Source of the DNA: Apus apus
Lineage: Eukaryota > Chordata > Aves > Apodiformes > Apodidae
DNA: 64,000 nucleotides
Assembly: GCF_020740795.1 (NCBI RefSeq)
Contig: NC_067312.1
Span: 47,997,905 to 48,061,904, forward strand
Direction: 5' to 3'
Shown here: piece after piece, positions 49,388 to 62,400 of the stretch
Numbering within the stretch: the stretch's first letter is position 1
Layout of the letters: the number at the start of each line of letters is the position of its first letter
Notes under the pieces: model-generated
Told to the model about the DNA's origin: nothing
The model's database searches: none
The model's input: only the letters and a program-made list of their open reading frames with translations
Program-made: the position numbers and the translations under genes

Positions 49388-50254
49388 TCATTAGTTGCCA
49401 GGACAGAGAATTGACTGCACCCTCAGCAAGTTTTTTGATTACACCAAACTGTGTGGTGAAGTCAACATGCTGGAGGGAAGGGATGCCATCCAGAGAGATC
49501 TTGACAGGCTGGAGAAGTGGGCTCATGCAAACTGCATGAAGTTCAACAACGCCAAGTGCGAGATTCTGCACCTCAGTTGAGGCAGTTCCGTGCACAAATA
49601 CAGGTTGGGAGGAGTAAGGATTGAGGACAGCCCAGAGGAGGACTTGGGGGTAGTGGTGTACCAGAAGTTTAACATGAGCCATCAATGTGCACTTGCAGCC
49701 CAGAAAGACAACCATATCCTGGGCTGCATGAAAAGAAGCATAGCCAGCCAGTCAAGAGAGGTGATTCTCCCCCTCTACTCTGCTCTGGTGAGACCCCACC
49801 TGGAGTGCTGTGTCCAATTCTGGAGTCCCCAAAATAAGAACATACAACTCTTCGAGCACGTCCAGAGGAGAGCCACAAAGATGATCAGACAACTGGAGCA
49901 CCTCCACTATGAGGACAGGCTAAGGAAGTTGGGGTTCTTCCGCCTGGAGAAGAGCAGGCTCTGTGGTGACCTCATAACAACTTTCCAGTATCTGAAGGGG
50001 GCCTACAAGAAAGCTGGGATAGGGCTTTTTACATGGGTATGTTGTGAGAGGACAAGGGGCAATGGTCTGAAGCTCAAAGAAGGGAGATTCAGGTTGGACC
50101 CTGGAGGTCTTCAAGACCAGGTTGGATGGGGCCTTGAGCGACCTGATCTAATGGGAGGTGTTCCTCCTGCCCATGCAGGGGAGTTGGGACTAGATGATCT
50201 TTAAGTTCCCTTCCGTCCCTAGCCATTCTACGATGCTATGATTCTATGATCTTT
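49388..50254 (+). mobile_element. CR1 LINE 3' fragment including RT catalytic region
   Basis: The plus strand reads [21 protein letters not shown] (the FADDTK site decayed to FFDYTK), then [20 protein letters not shown]. After an internal stop it continues with [37 protein letters not shown] and HVQRRATKMIRQLEHL. It ends ATGCTATGATTCTATGAT, the canonical CR1 3' repeat. 5'-truncated. Confidence 0.94.
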
Positions 50255-53200
50255 TACAAAGGCAGTATCTCAGCAAGCACTACCCCAAGAGCTTCACTCT
50301 TCGCTACAGTCCCTATGTATTTACTGAGTGTGGATTCAGGAAAGTGAGAACTGCATGAGGCATTTCCAAGATATTTTCTTTTAGACTCCTAATAGGTTCC
50401 TTAAGTCTATCATTCAAATAATGTTGAGAACTAGCCACATTTGAGTGATGAAACCTGAAAGAGTTAGAAAACAGAACACGGCTGCAGGCATTCAAGAAGA
50501 AACTCCAAGAAAACACACACTACCAGGTTGATAGCATTTTTACTGCTGGGTGATTTCATCATCTAGATAACACTACCATATTAATGTGTATGAAATTATT
50601 AAACACAAAAAAATGCTTTCTAAAAGCTATTCTTTCCCTCAGTTTAGACAAAACCTTGAAGATATGTGCCCCACGTCAATCACGTTCCTCAGTTTTGGGA
50701 AATCTGTGACAAAGAATGTTATATATCATGAACATTCAGTTGTTGAAGAACAATGAGGTCAGCAGCAGTTTATGTGACTTCATGGACCAGAACTGCACTA
50801 AGGATAAACTGATAAACATCTGGTGACTAGAATACGTGAAGATCTGGTGGTCTGTGTTCTCATGGCACTCACGAAGCCTGTGGAATCAAGTGAAGGTTGC
50901 TTATCCCATTATGCTTATCAGAGCAGTTATCTGTTTCTTGCAGAAGGTACCTAGGAAATCATAAATGTCTTGTGCCACTGCTAAAGACTGACCACAAGTA
51001 ACAATGGTTTGACCACAGTTCCACCCCCACAGTGTGCTCAACAGCAGTTAACAAGGGATAAATATCCTTACTTCAGTCCTAATTTGTGGGACACAAATTC
51101 AACACCAAGTTGAATTAGCTCCTCTAATCTCCAAGGACTGGCAAGAATGCAAGGACATTTATAATTTATCAAATTTTTCTATCACTGCATGCAGAAAAGG
51201 GCAGTTTGACACTCATTCCTGCCTGAACATCACAACCTCTTCTTTTTTCTGATTCTCATGTTTAACAAAGCTTTGCTGAAGTACTGAGCCAGCTGAAGAA
51301 AATACTTTTGGTCAGGCTCAGGTTTCAAGTATATCCCGTCCCTGCTCCAGCTCACCACAGGGCTACAGAAGTCCTGCAGAACAGGACAGCAACCAAAAAG
51401 AGCTACCACCCTTTAGTGAAAGCCCACATCTATTGTCTGTTTAGAGCAACTGTGAAACTGCAGTCTGAGGGCAGAGTTTTGTCTACTCCATTCCATACAA
51501 GCACCCTAAAAGCCTTGTTATTAGATTCAGTCTCAGCAATCCAATTACTAATTCTTTATTAGTGGAGGAGCTCCAGGAGCAGAGACAAAAAGAGACTAAT
51601 CACCTCAGCCATAAATCATCGAGAACGTAGGAGACGCAGCTCTGGGTTCAAATCTGGGAGAACGATAATTCAACTCCTGAAAGGCCCAAGAATAAGAGTG
51701 GCTACTTGTCCCCCAAAAAATCAAAGTTGTAACCTACCCCTTGCCAGCAAACACATTACATGTATAAGCTAGCACAGTTTACCAACTCTGAACAGCAGGA
51801 GAATGAACCCTTATGGGCAGCCAGTCCTAACATCAGTTGAGCCACCCATCCAAGATCAAGCATTTCAGGTTTTCTCTGGAACAGTTTGATTTCTTGCATT
51901 GTCACCAAGAAGACACTTTGTGTTCCAGTTAGAAATCTAGTAAAAACTGCTGCAATAGTGATTCACCTATTCTGGAGTTTTTCTGCTTCTATTAATTTTA
52001 ATGGAATTGTTTCCATCTTAAGCAACACATATCAAATACAAGTAATGCATCTTCTCAAAAGCAGTGAAGTTCATAAAAATCTTGCAGCTGAACAGGAATT
52101 GGTTTAATACTTACATAAAAGAGGACTTCAGGACAGGAGTGCAATTGGCTATGGAGAAAGTCCGGCTGCAATTTTAGGTTTTCAACACATATATCTGAGG
52201 GAGTAATTCCCCTTCTAGCACACAAATACAGGAATGAAAAAGCACACAGCAAGAGTTTCAGTGCCCTAGGAAAAAAGTCTCCATTGTCACCGACTAATTT
52301 ACCAGTCGGCAACATGCCAATCTATTCAGATCAAGTATCAGACGGCTTGAAACAATCAGCTACACAGCACAAACTATGTCAAAGCATGAATACAATGTCA
52401 CTCTCTCTGTATACCCTATTTCATTTCTTCCTTTCCACACAGATTTAATGCTGGGATAACATTAAACATCTGCATGTGCTGGCACATCTCCTGTACAGGT
52501 AACAGAGTCAAAGATTCTTCTAACAGATGGATATACTGGTTAGAAATGAGCAGCTGCTATTGTAATACCTAACATCTTTTTCCATTGCTTACTATATAGA
52601 ACTAGGGCCTTCAAGAGCAACTAACAGTAGTAAAGACCACGGTCACTCTATTCGAGATCCCATAAAACACATGTTTTTTCCAAAAAAAAACCACCTGCTT
52701 TTGGGCCCCAATCCTACCATGAAAAGCTGAGTTTCCGAAAAGTCATGTAACTGAGTTTCCAAAACTGAAGAAAGCAAACATATTTTTCCTCTATCCCACT
52801 TATGATTTTGGAGACAAAAATTCCTTATAGTCAACATAAAAATAATTACAAGCCTAGTGATAATATTATCTAGCATCAGTTTTCTTGCCTTCCACAGAGG
52901 AAAGAAATCTCCCCAAAGGGAGAAATCCCTTCCCCAGATTTCTCTCTAAGAAGACAAACCAGAAAAATTAAACCAAATTCCAAGATAAAAGGCATTTGTC
53001 AAAGCAGAATCAAAATGCTGCTGATACAGATCAGCAGACATCATATGCCCTTTAAGGATCTAAAAACGACCTTATACAGATACAGCCCATAGACATCATT
53101 TAAGATTAAGCTGCCAGTGTATCTTGCAGTTTAGAAGACTGATTAAGAACCTCCCATCCTACACTGATATCCATCTGCACAATGTCCTCCTTCTCTACCA

Positions 53201-54251
53201 GTACAACAAGTGCATTATTTTACATTGGCATTTACAACATTTCTTGAAATAATCTCTAAAAGGACCTTTCTATTGTGAAGTAAAGGATTAGAATTCCACC
53301 TCTCAGATTTCTACCTAGTTAGCATCAACTATTCAAAATGTACTTTCATTCACCAGTTTACATTTTTCCCCAGGCCATTCAGAAAATCACTATTCTACAA
53401 AATTAATTGTTTCCTGCCATTTTGTCTTTAATAGCATATAATGTATTTCACTGGCCCATTAAAATTATTTTTGCTGCTTAATAAGGGAGTGCCCACAATG
53501 GTGAGCATATGTAACTATTAAAGAACCAGTAAAAAGAACTAAAATCATATTAGTCATATTACCCTTTATGCTTTCTGGCAGTTGCATACTTCATCTCTTC
53601 TTATCTACAAATACAGTCTTGCCACTAACCACAGTATTTCCAGAGAAATAAGCTTGAATTTTAGTTATGGTATTGCAAACAAACGTTTTGGCTACTGCAG
53701 TATATTTTTATTATTTTAGAAAATGCTACTACTGCTTTTGCCAGTAATGAACTCCATTAAATGCACTAGAGTCATTAAGAAAATACAGACAATTCTTCTT
53801 CAAATACCACAACATAGTTAAGAATCTGCAATGCAGAGCAAAAAGACATGCTACATGCTTACTCAAAACCAAACTCTTAAAAAGATGCAACCTGAACTGC
53901 GTCATTCAAATACAGCAGTATCCTGCCATGATGCATATGTAGAAACTCCCAAGGTAATGCTTTAGCAACTTACAGCATAGCTATACTTACAACATGGCTG
54001 CAGTAACTTTCACTGTTCAAAACTGAAATAAATTAGTAGAAAAAAATATGCTTGCAGCAACAAGCTCTGAATGTTTTCCTCTTTTTTTTCCTTACAGTCT
54101 GAAGTTTACATTCTGGTGGATGCATTGAAACACAATTATGGTAAAAAGATATTCTGGATACTTAGGTACTTATGGATACTTATCTTACTACTTATGTTGC
54201 AAAAGGTAAAACTGTGAACAACAGCAGGTTGCAATTTGCACTGTCACTTAC
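50255..54251. other. Intron 2, 5' end; nothing beyond the exon 2 donor
   Basis: AT-rich intron. The CHSY3 donor GTAAGT lies at 54251-54246. No cryptic exon with family resemblance was recognised. Confidence 0.55.
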
Positions 54252-54535
54252 CTCGTAAGACCAAACACACTGAGTTCCTCCAAACCTTCGGACACACCTG
54301 CCCACCTCCACGTCCTCATGTGTGGTGTGCATCTCCCGAAGGCATTCACCTATGTGTGGCACCATCCTCCTGAGAACCTCCCGACTGAAGATAACTCCTG
54401 GCCCTCCCATGCAGAAATTCTCTCCGGGCTCCAGCCCAAGTTTTCCAAGTTCTTCGATATTTCCCAGACCAGTCTGTCCCAAATACAGAGGTTTACTGCT
54501 GTTCAGTGAGCGAAGAAACTCCTCCAATTTTTCAC
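54252..54535 (-). CDS. CHSY3: CHSY3 exon 2 (residues 239-333)
   Basis: This 284-nt exon is bounded by a TTTTTCAG acceptor and a GAG|GTAAGT donor. It joins exon 1 at a split Gly codon (G|GT) and exon 3 in phase 0. It completes the N-terminal GlcA-transferase-like (CHGN/fringe-type) domain. Visible landmarks are LEEFLRSLNSS with a sequon at N250, the FCMGGPG loop (about 279-285), and HEDVEVGRC (about 311-319), the conserved acidic motif of this fold. The second residue is Glu (GEKLEEF), where mammalian CHSY3 as I recall it has Asp, a conservative change directly after the metal site. Intron 1, on the upstream side, is only 1490 bp, while the downstream intron is 38.6 kb. There are no frameshifts or stops. 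The residue-level match to the family is very high. Confidence 0.96.
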
Positions 54536-56025
54536 CTGAAAAAAAGAAAAGATTACTGTTAGTTCTCTGCCTAGCCTGCCAGCCATCTTTTTTCCTGTAA
54601 CTCAAGCTTATTTAAAAATATAACAGGCACCTGGGACTGTCACAGGAAATTACATTCAAAGCAGCAACCTATGCCTAAATGAAAACATCCTTGGACAAGT
54701 TTATGTTTCATATGCTACTTTTTTTTTTTTTTTTTTTTAATTAACATTAGAGTAAAGTTTTCATTCAGCCAAAAGCCAGAAGATGATAAAAACCTAATTT
54801 TACCAGTAAACCCTGTTCTGCTGAACTGATACTGATGGAAAGTATTCCTTTGCTTTTTTAAAACTCTCTATAAAGTAGGACAACTTGCCAATATAGCTCT
54901 AGGCTGGGCAGAAAGAGTAGGGGGGAAATGCCAGGTATTATTTTATTAGGACTAATTTTTGGAAAAAATGGAGCAAATTTAAATTAACCAAGATAAACTA
55001 TGTTTTATTACAGAATAATTCCTGGAACACTGCAAAACTCAGGCTTCTTCTAAAGTATTTCTTGTGCTACAATGTCTACACACTGACAAACAAGTAGCCC
55101 ATTAAACAACTCAAACAAAATCAAGTGACAAATGGGGAAGTGCAGTTACCTCCAGGTAACTTTCAACAGCATAAACAACCATGCTCACAACCTACACTTA
55201 GAACTTCAGCTTCTCTTTCTTTTAAGAGCAGGACACAGCACGAGTAACAACAGCAACAAGCGCAGCCCACGAGGAAAGCGGGTTCCAGAACATAATTTTC
55301 TAACGGTGCTGCAAAACTCCGAAGAAAATAGGGCCCGTACTTTCAGGGGCACACTCTGCAAGGAAGAGCAGCTTTGCAAGCAACCTTCAGAGGCCACTGC
55401 ATTTGTTCAGTCCAAGTATAACTGGACCAGCGGAGATCTTTTGCTAGCGTTGAAAAGGAAATTTCCAGCGATCGAAGCCTTGGGCTGAGCCGCAGCGGGG
55501 GCTATCGAGGGCTATCGGGCCGGAGCAGGACTCCGCCAGCAAGGGTGCCCGCCGCTCCCGCCCAACACCTGCACACCGACGGCGGGACTAGGTGGGACTG
55601 CCACCCTCAGGCTGCGCAGCCCACCGCGGTGGGAGGCGGTGCAGGTACCATCCCGCCTCTCCCCTGCCCACCGCCCAGCCCACGGCCACATCTCAGCCAG
55701 GGCGGAGGCCGCAGCACCTGGATCCCACGCCCGCCGTGGTCCAGCCCTCAAACGCGGCCCGGCTTCCCCTGGGACGGTCCGACAGCGGCGGCCCGGCATT
55801 GGGGGAGCACCTCGACGTTCCCACCGGGACCTCGGCGTCGGGACAGCACCCCAGGCCCCGCAGATGGGGGCTGGATGCAAACGCCGCCGGGGCAGGGGAC
55901 AGGCAGCTCTTCCGCCTCCAATCCGGCAGGGAATCAACTCTCCCCAGTCTCCGTGGGACCACGGCCGGGCCCACAGGCCACCGCTCCCCGCCCTTCCTCC
56001 CGCCGGCGTCGCGCACCCTTGTCAC
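54536..56025 (-). other. CHSY3: CHSY3 intron 1
   Basis: A 1490-bp intron with a non-consensus GTGACA donor (56025) and a TTTTTCTTTTTTTTCAG-like acceptor (ends 54536). The 3' two thirds are AT-rich, with a run of 20 T at about 54719-54738. The 5' third belongs to the CpG island. No gene inside. Confidence 0.85.
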
Positions 56026-56740
56026 CTTTAATGTAGACGTCGTCGTCTGCCCGCATGAACCACTCGTATTTGTCCAGGTAGTGGTCATGCATGTACTTGA
56101 TCATCATGAAGGACTTCTTCTGCGGCGGATAGGAGTCATCCACGCCGGGCAGGGCGACGACGGGCAACAGAGCCAGCCCGGGGGGAGCGGCGGAGCCCTG
56201 GCTGGAGAAAAACTCCACGCGGCCCGGCACCGAGGGCACCCAGGTCCGCTGCGCTGCCAGCGCTCGGCTGCCCAGGTACTTCTGGGCCGTCATCACCCCC
56301 ACGTAGAGGAAGCTGCGGGGCTCGGCGCAGCTCAAGGCGCCCTCCCAGTTCCCACTCCCGTTGTGGCTGCCGCCGGGGCCACTGCTCCGCTTCTGGCCGC
56401 CATCCTCCTGCTCCTGCGGCTGCCCTTCTCCGCCACCCTCAGGGCCGGGGACTGTGCCCTCCTCCGCCGCGGGCGCAAGCTCCCACGGGCTGCTTCTGGA
56501 ACCCGTGCCACCCAGCCCCGCCGCTGTCTCCAGAGCTGCCTTTCGCCTGCCCGGCGCTGCCGCCACCCGGGCCGCCTCCGGCCCGGCCGGGAGGCCGGAG
56601 TGGGAACAGAGGCTTGAGCCGCGCCTCTTCTTCTCGCTCAGCTCGGTCGCCCTGGGGGCCATAAGCCAGGAGGCGGCAGCGAAGCCCAGCACCAGCCCCA
56701 GCACCACGCTCAGCCAGGGCTTTCGGGACCGCGCTGCCAT
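56026..56740 (-). CDS. CHSY3: CHSY3 exon 1 (residues 1-238 plus first base of codon 239)
   Basis: Encodes the N-terminus of chondroitin sulfate synthase 3, a Golgi type II membrane enzyme that adds alternating GlcA and GalNAc to growing chondroitin chains. A short basic cytosolic tail (residues 1-8) is followed by one hydrophobic anchor (about 9-27). A low-complexity Gly/Glu/Pro/Ala-rich stem (about 30-140) carries an N-glycosylation sequon at N127. The conserved beta-1,3-glycosyltransferase-like domain starts at FLYVGVMTAQKYL (144-156), and the metal-binding triad DDD is at 232-234. The start ATG at 56740 is the first in-frame ATG and matches the conserved MA-x-RSR N-terminus of the family; the only further in-frame upstream start is a GTG. 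The exon ends AAAG|GTGACA, phase 1. GC content is far higher than in exon 3. The stem is shorter and more diverged than in human CHSY3, which explains most of the 28-residue difference. CHSY1 is excluded by the conserved RRGSSLC and SSHNGSG-like stem and the closer overall match to CHSY3. Confidence 0.95.
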
Positions 56741-57300
56741 CCGTGCGGTGCCTCTCGGCGCGGCTCCCTGCCCCTCCGGGCGGCCGCTCTTGGGCCGAGT
56801 CAAACTTCTGCGCGCGGGAGGGCCGTACTGCGGCCGGCGGAGCACTAGCTGAGGCCCCTCCGCCTGTCACCAAAGCGGCTGGTCCCTCCCCGCCCCTCCC
56901 ACAGTTCCGGCTCCTCCGCACGGCGGCGGCCCGCGGTCGCTGCCTCGCCGGCGTCCCTCCGGAGCCGCGCCAGGGATGTCGAGACGGCCGCCGCCGCTCC
57001 GGAAGGAAACGATTTTTTTAGGTGCCGCTCGTAACTCCTGCGCGCAGTGTCCCCGCCGACCCACCGGCCCGGGGCGGGGGAGCCCCGGCCGTGCCGCCCG
57101 GTGCCGGGCGCTCCCGTCGCGGCCCGGAGAGGCCCCGGCCGCGGTTGCGGCCGCAGCTGCACGTGGCCCGAGAGCGGCCGCGGGACGCGGCTGGGACCGT
57201 TCAGCGCTGGTTTGTCCTCCGAGGGGGATCACGGAAAGGCAGGTCAGAGGTGTTATTTCATCAGGAGGGTAGCCGCCCTCTCTGATCCCCTTCCCCGAAT
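56741..57300 (-). promoter_or_regulatory. CHSY3: CHSY3 5' UTR / promoter CpG island
   Basis: This GC-rich, CpG-dense stretch lies immediately upstream of the CHSY3 start codon, in sharp contrast with the AT-rich DNA beyond about 57300. The island continues through exon 1 and into intron 1 (to about 55490). A GC box (GGGGCGGGG) lies near 57070 and several CGG/CCG runs are present. I see no convincing TATA box, which fits a broad CpG-island promoter. The transcription start cannot be fixed from sequence alone. Long open frames on the plus strand here (for example 55592-56617) arise from GC-rich composition antisense to exon 1 and are not annotated as genes. Confidence 0.75.
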
Positions 57301-59180
57301 AGTTAGCAACTTTCCAGCGAAGGACTATAGCCCTCCCTGGCCGTGTCTGTGGCGTGGTGCGGATTCCCACAGCCTCAGAGTATTATTATTAGCAGGAGTT
57401 CGAAGATGCTAAAGCAGAGCCTCATCATCCTCCCTACCTGAGGGTGACTGCACTGTCCGCAGCCCAGGGTGAAACAGAAACGAAGCTTTTAGGGCACTGT
57501 GCCTGTAAAGACAGCTTTAATTCTGAAGTTTAAGATCTCACTGGTATCCCCTGCATTTATGCGCATCCCTGATTTTGTTGTGCAAGATGCTTACCTCCAG
57601 CAAAAGTTGTAAATTGTTCTTCTAATCCATTTGTCATTTCACTGAAATCCCATGCAAGTTACTGAAGCATATATTTAAGCATTCGTCAGCAAAACCAGTC
57701 ATTTTTGTAGCTAAATCTATGGGATTTGCCTTCAAGTGATTTTGTCAATTGTCAGACCCATATGTCAAGGTGAGAGGAGAAGTATAGAGGCTGGTATTGT
57801 GTAATGCTAGCAAAAGTAGCAGAATGGTCATGAGAGAAAAAAAAAATCAGCTTTTTTTTGCTGAAAAGGAACAAAGTGCTTCACCCACCTAGGAAAAAAA
57901 AACCACAAAAACAAAAAACCCCCAAAACCCACACAATATCTACTCTGCATAATGTTTGGCTACGAAGAGGTTACTTACTCAAGTAATTTTTAGTTTTCTT
58001 TGTGCCCCCATGACATGCAGTGATCAGTGTTTGCTCTTTGGGTTCATGAGTTGTGCTCAAGAAGCATACTCTCTAGCTTCCCTGGGACTGGGCATCCTTT
58101 CCAAAGCAACCCATCATGCTTTTCCTCTCTACACAGACACAGGCTGGAGCATTTATAATGCCAAGCAGCAAGGCATGAAGCACCAGATACTCACTCCATA
58201 ATCACTACTAAAAACAACAGCCCAAACAATCTGTCCAGGCACATAAATACTACCAGAGATGTTCTCTGAGCACTGAGGTGACAAGTTCTGGGGTCTGCCT
58301 TCACTGGGCTACTAACAGGCAGCAAGCTAAGAGGGATTTTCTTCAGAAATCGTTCCACATGTCTTAGAGATGACCAGTACTATGAATTTCTCTGCTTCCC
58401 ATAGATGTCTTCCTCTTAAAAATGCTATTCCATGCCTTCCTTGCTGCTTGCCAGAGACACTTGGGGGTTGCTGAGTCCCAGTGGTTCATGCACAGTATGA
58501 TCTCCAGTAGTAAGATCTCCTTTACACCTACACAGCCTCATAATCAGAGTGTCCTAAAATTTCAGACAACTTACCACTATGAAGATGCACAGACAGAGTG
58601 TATGATACTATGCTGTTTCCATTGCTTATGTATACAGTGAAACTACTCCAGCCAGTGTCAGGTGGGCTGGCTCCTCAGGACTGACAGCACTTGGTTTTGT
58701 CTCAAAAAGAGCAGGCAGACCAGTGAGAGGTGACTATAAAGCCTTTTACACACTTTCAAGATGAAAACTTATCTTGAGATATTTTGTGTTTTCAAGATAG
58801 TTTATAAGGGAATTTGGAGAATAAATACTACAATACTAGTACTAATACTACTGCATACCAATAGAAATACTACTGCATTTCTATATTTAGGTCTGTGCTA
58901 TACCAGTATTTCAACAATACACCGTGGGGAAATCTGTCACCAGAAATGCTGTCCTGAAAGTGGGGTCAATCACCTGATAAACAGCCAGATGAAGTGCTGG
59001 CCTTCATTGCACACCATGGAGCCTTCACTTCATTTCACAAGTCATGAGCAGTCTGGCCATGTAGATAAAAACAATGATGCATCCTCTTCAGCCAGTCAAA
59101 CAATACAAATTTCTGTTTTCCCACATGGAGTGAATCCAGTTACTCAGTGTGTTCTACCCAGTGCTCCAGGCTATAACCAA
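57301..59180. other. Upstream intergenic DNA, nothing recognised
   Basis: GC content falls to background. Contains an A/C-rich tract (57893-57936). No recognised exon. Confidence 0.55.
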
Positions 59181-59184
59181 GATA

Positions 59185-59408
59185 GTGAGTGCTTGGATAT
59201 TAGGAAGCACTTCCTCACAGAAAAGGTGATCAGACATGGGAATAGACTGCCCAGAGAAGTGGTGGAGTCATCCCTGGAGATGTTAAAAGAAAGGCTGGAT
59301 GTGGCATTTAGTGCCCTGGTCTACCCAGTGTGGTAGTATTAGGTCATAGGTTGGACTTGATGGACTCAGAGGTCTTTTCCAGCCCTAAAAACTCTGTGAT
59401 TCTGTGAA
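59185..59408 (+). mobile_element. CR1 LINE 3' tail
   Basis: Short plus-strand tail: AGGAAGCACTTCCTCACAGA, CTGCCCAGAGAAGTGGTGGA, GGTTGGACTTGATGGACTCA, ending CTGTGATTCTGTGA. The wording of the tail differs from the other copies, so it is a different CR1 subfamily. Only the last 220 bp remain. A 191-codon frame overlapping it (58761-59336) is a chance frame running into the repeat. Confidence 0.92.
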
Positions 59409-62400
59409 GTACTCCTTTCCATCCCTTTCATCTGTCTTGGAGGGGTCTTGCACACCTGTCGCAAGGCCAGGCTATTGACTAGCTATGTGTTTTTCTCTAA
59501 CTGAAATCTGTTTTTTTCTAATTGTTGCTGTACAAGAGCTGTTACTTTGGCTAGAACTCCTGACCCTTAACTGTGTTAAGTTTTGCTCTACAGAGAGCTT
59601 TATGGAACCGTAAGATTAATATATACATAAGTATACGCACACTATGAAACATCAAGTAGCCATTACAGTATTGGTTGATAAAGCAGCTTAGTGCCATTCC
59701 AGCTAAGAGTCTATTTACTTCAGGTTATTGGTATGATGAGTGTCTCAGCTTTCTATATGTATGTGTGTTGGTATGGAAGTTATATGATGTATGGTTTGCC
59801 CAAGGCAGAACAAAATCTTCTTTAACATATAATTAGGTTTTTTGTTTAGATGTTAAGGGATTAAGGACAAGTTTAGAGAATTTCAGAGATGGAAAACAAT
59901 TTAAGATGTCTGTTTTGTGGGTTTTTTTAAGAGATTTTTGGTGACATACTGTGTGAATTAAAAAAGAACCTTAGGTATTACTCCAATTTATGTTGGAGCA
60001 GCCACTACAATCAACTTGAGCTCTATTGCTCTGTTAGCAAGTCAAGAAATAGTGATGGCAATGAATGCCATTTTCAAAACAAACAAACAAAACCCTACAA
60101 AAAATGGTAATGGATTTGCTTGATTCAAGAAACAAGGATCTCAAGAATGACATATTAGTTATTAAAAGGACAATTAGTATCTCTAATCATAGAGGTCTCA
60201 ACATTTTAAGGTAGAGTCTCAGACTTCGAAGCCAAAACAAAACTTGTTTGCTGCTTTATCATTGATGTTCTTTAAAATATCACCAGGAAACAGAGAATAG
60301 CTCCCTTTTAGGTGTGTGAGGTTACAGAAAATTAGAAGCATTTGGCTCTAAGTGGTGGACTGGAATGTGCAAACCCTACAAAAATGGCTCATGTCAGAGC
60401 TAGCATGGCTATCTGCAGAAGATAAAGAAATTTCAATTGCCTTGTAGAACAAACATAAAGCTTGAAATTCTTCTTGGGCATTCATTATTATTGTGGGAGC
60501 ATATACACATCACTCAGCAGAGCAGTAGTTGTAACTACCAACTGTCCTTTAACATTTTTAGAAGCATATATTTATTCTTTAATATGTCTGAGTAATCATA
60601 TGCATTAACGCTATATTAACTAAGAAATAGTTTAATTGTAATTCTTTTTATAATTATGTCCTGAATCTCCAGGGTGTTTGTGCTGGACTTGTTATTGTTA
60701 TGTGGTGCCTGCATAATTTCAACATCTGACTCTTCATCCATTTGTGTTTCTGTACACAGTTTGATTTTGGAAAATATTTATAGTTCCAATATATTAACCA
60801 TCCCAGCCATCTGACTTAATTTGATTAATGCCTTTTCTGTTGGCACCATACCCAGCCATAAATTGCATAAATATAGCCCTTTCTTTCAAGAGAAATTATG
60901 ATAAATTATGCTCCTGACCATCATCCAGGGTCACAGGTCCGTTGCACTCTCGTGTCATCTAACCTATAGTGTAGGTGTGTTTTGTAACACACTGCACAGA
61001 TTTTGACCCTGACGCTAGATCAGGCATATGGCAGAAGAGCCTGCAGGCACAGAAACTTCTCCTTTGAAGCCACAGAATGGGACAGTACAGTGTTTGGTGC
61101 TTTTACAAATCAGCACCTAGCAATGCTTGCTGAGAGCTGACTGCATCCTTTCCATGTGCAGTAGTGGCAGAAATGAGTGTGAATTTACAATTTTGTGCCA
61201 AACAGGAAGAGGTGAATTTCTCAACTGTAAACAAATGCTGACTAATCAGACTATTGTGTTAGGTACTCCTTAGCCTTATGAGTAAGGTAATGATTTTTAC
61301 AAAAGTAGTGAATTGCAAGCCATTTTTGTAGGTAGGTGTCTGTTTCAAAGGGAATTCTTCAAAAGACCTAAACTGATCAACTGAGGGCTTTTTTCAGAAC
61401 TGAAACTAGGTAGAGTTGGGCAAATATTTCTTGTTCATGTCCCCTTATTTATCACTAAAATTACCTCTTTAGTTTACTAGGTGCAGTTGTCATTTAAAAC
61501 TACAACTGCAGTGCCTGATGAACAGTATATTTTGGTTTTTCAAGATCAGCTTTAAGAGTGAATGGCCAAAATAAGAGAAGAACTTCTTAATCTGTATAGG
61601 TTCATTAAATCTAGAAGACAAGGTTGATACACAAATTAGTCCAAGTGAGTTCAGGTAGAAATGTGTCAGATCAGAAAATATGTCCAATCGGCTGTATAGT
61701 AGTATGGAAAAATTGTCAAATTCAAAACAAAGAAAGGTATGTTAGTGGACCCAGGGTAAGTAGTCCTTAAGAAAATTATCTCTGTTGATAGTTATCAATA
61801 GAGGTAATGTTGACAATCAAAAGCAATTATAAACACACTATGGATAAACTATTAAACTCCCATCAAAGACAGTGGAAAGCTCTTTCATTTCAACACACCT
61901 TGAACTGAGCCCAAAGACCATCTACCTTGCATAAGCATAATCCTCCAGTGATTGAATACAAATAGACTCTTTCATAGTTACACTGGGAGGCTAATTAGAT
62001 TTTAACCATATCATTGTGGAGGTAAGATATACATGCACGGTATAAGGAGTAATTGTGCCACCTTGTGAAACAGTACAATGCATGCAGACTGATGGTTTAT
62101 GGCAGCATTTCATTGTAGTTCAAAGCATCATGCAATATCTTCAGCACCAAGTTATTATGAAAACATTTTATTTTATACTTTTAATTTAAAAATAATTTAA
62201 AAGAAACTGCTTCTCTACCTGCTTTTGAAATTATTTACTGAAAATTCCATTACAGTTTTGAAAATGTTTTTACCTGCTTATTTCCTGCCATATGTAGCTG
62301 GAATAACTTGTGCAAAGAACAAGTAGCTCTAGATGTTAGAAGTTTTTCCTAAATACCTTTATCTTTGGAGAAAATATCAACCAATTTATAGAAAGTAGTT

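Noticed and set aside
51590..51670. Possible tRNA-like B box (GGGTTCAAATCTGGG)
   Set aside because: No matching A box, acceptor stem or anticodon arm can be folded around it; a single B-box-like string is expected by chance.
55592..56617. 341-codon plus-strand open frame in the CpG island
   Set aside because: It is antisense to CHSY3 exon 1, is Pro/Ala/Arg-rich as expected from GC composition, and shows no domain.
58761..59336. 191-codon plus-strand open frame upstream of CHSY3
   Set aside because: Its C-terminal part is CR1 3' tail sequence and the rest shows no coding signature.
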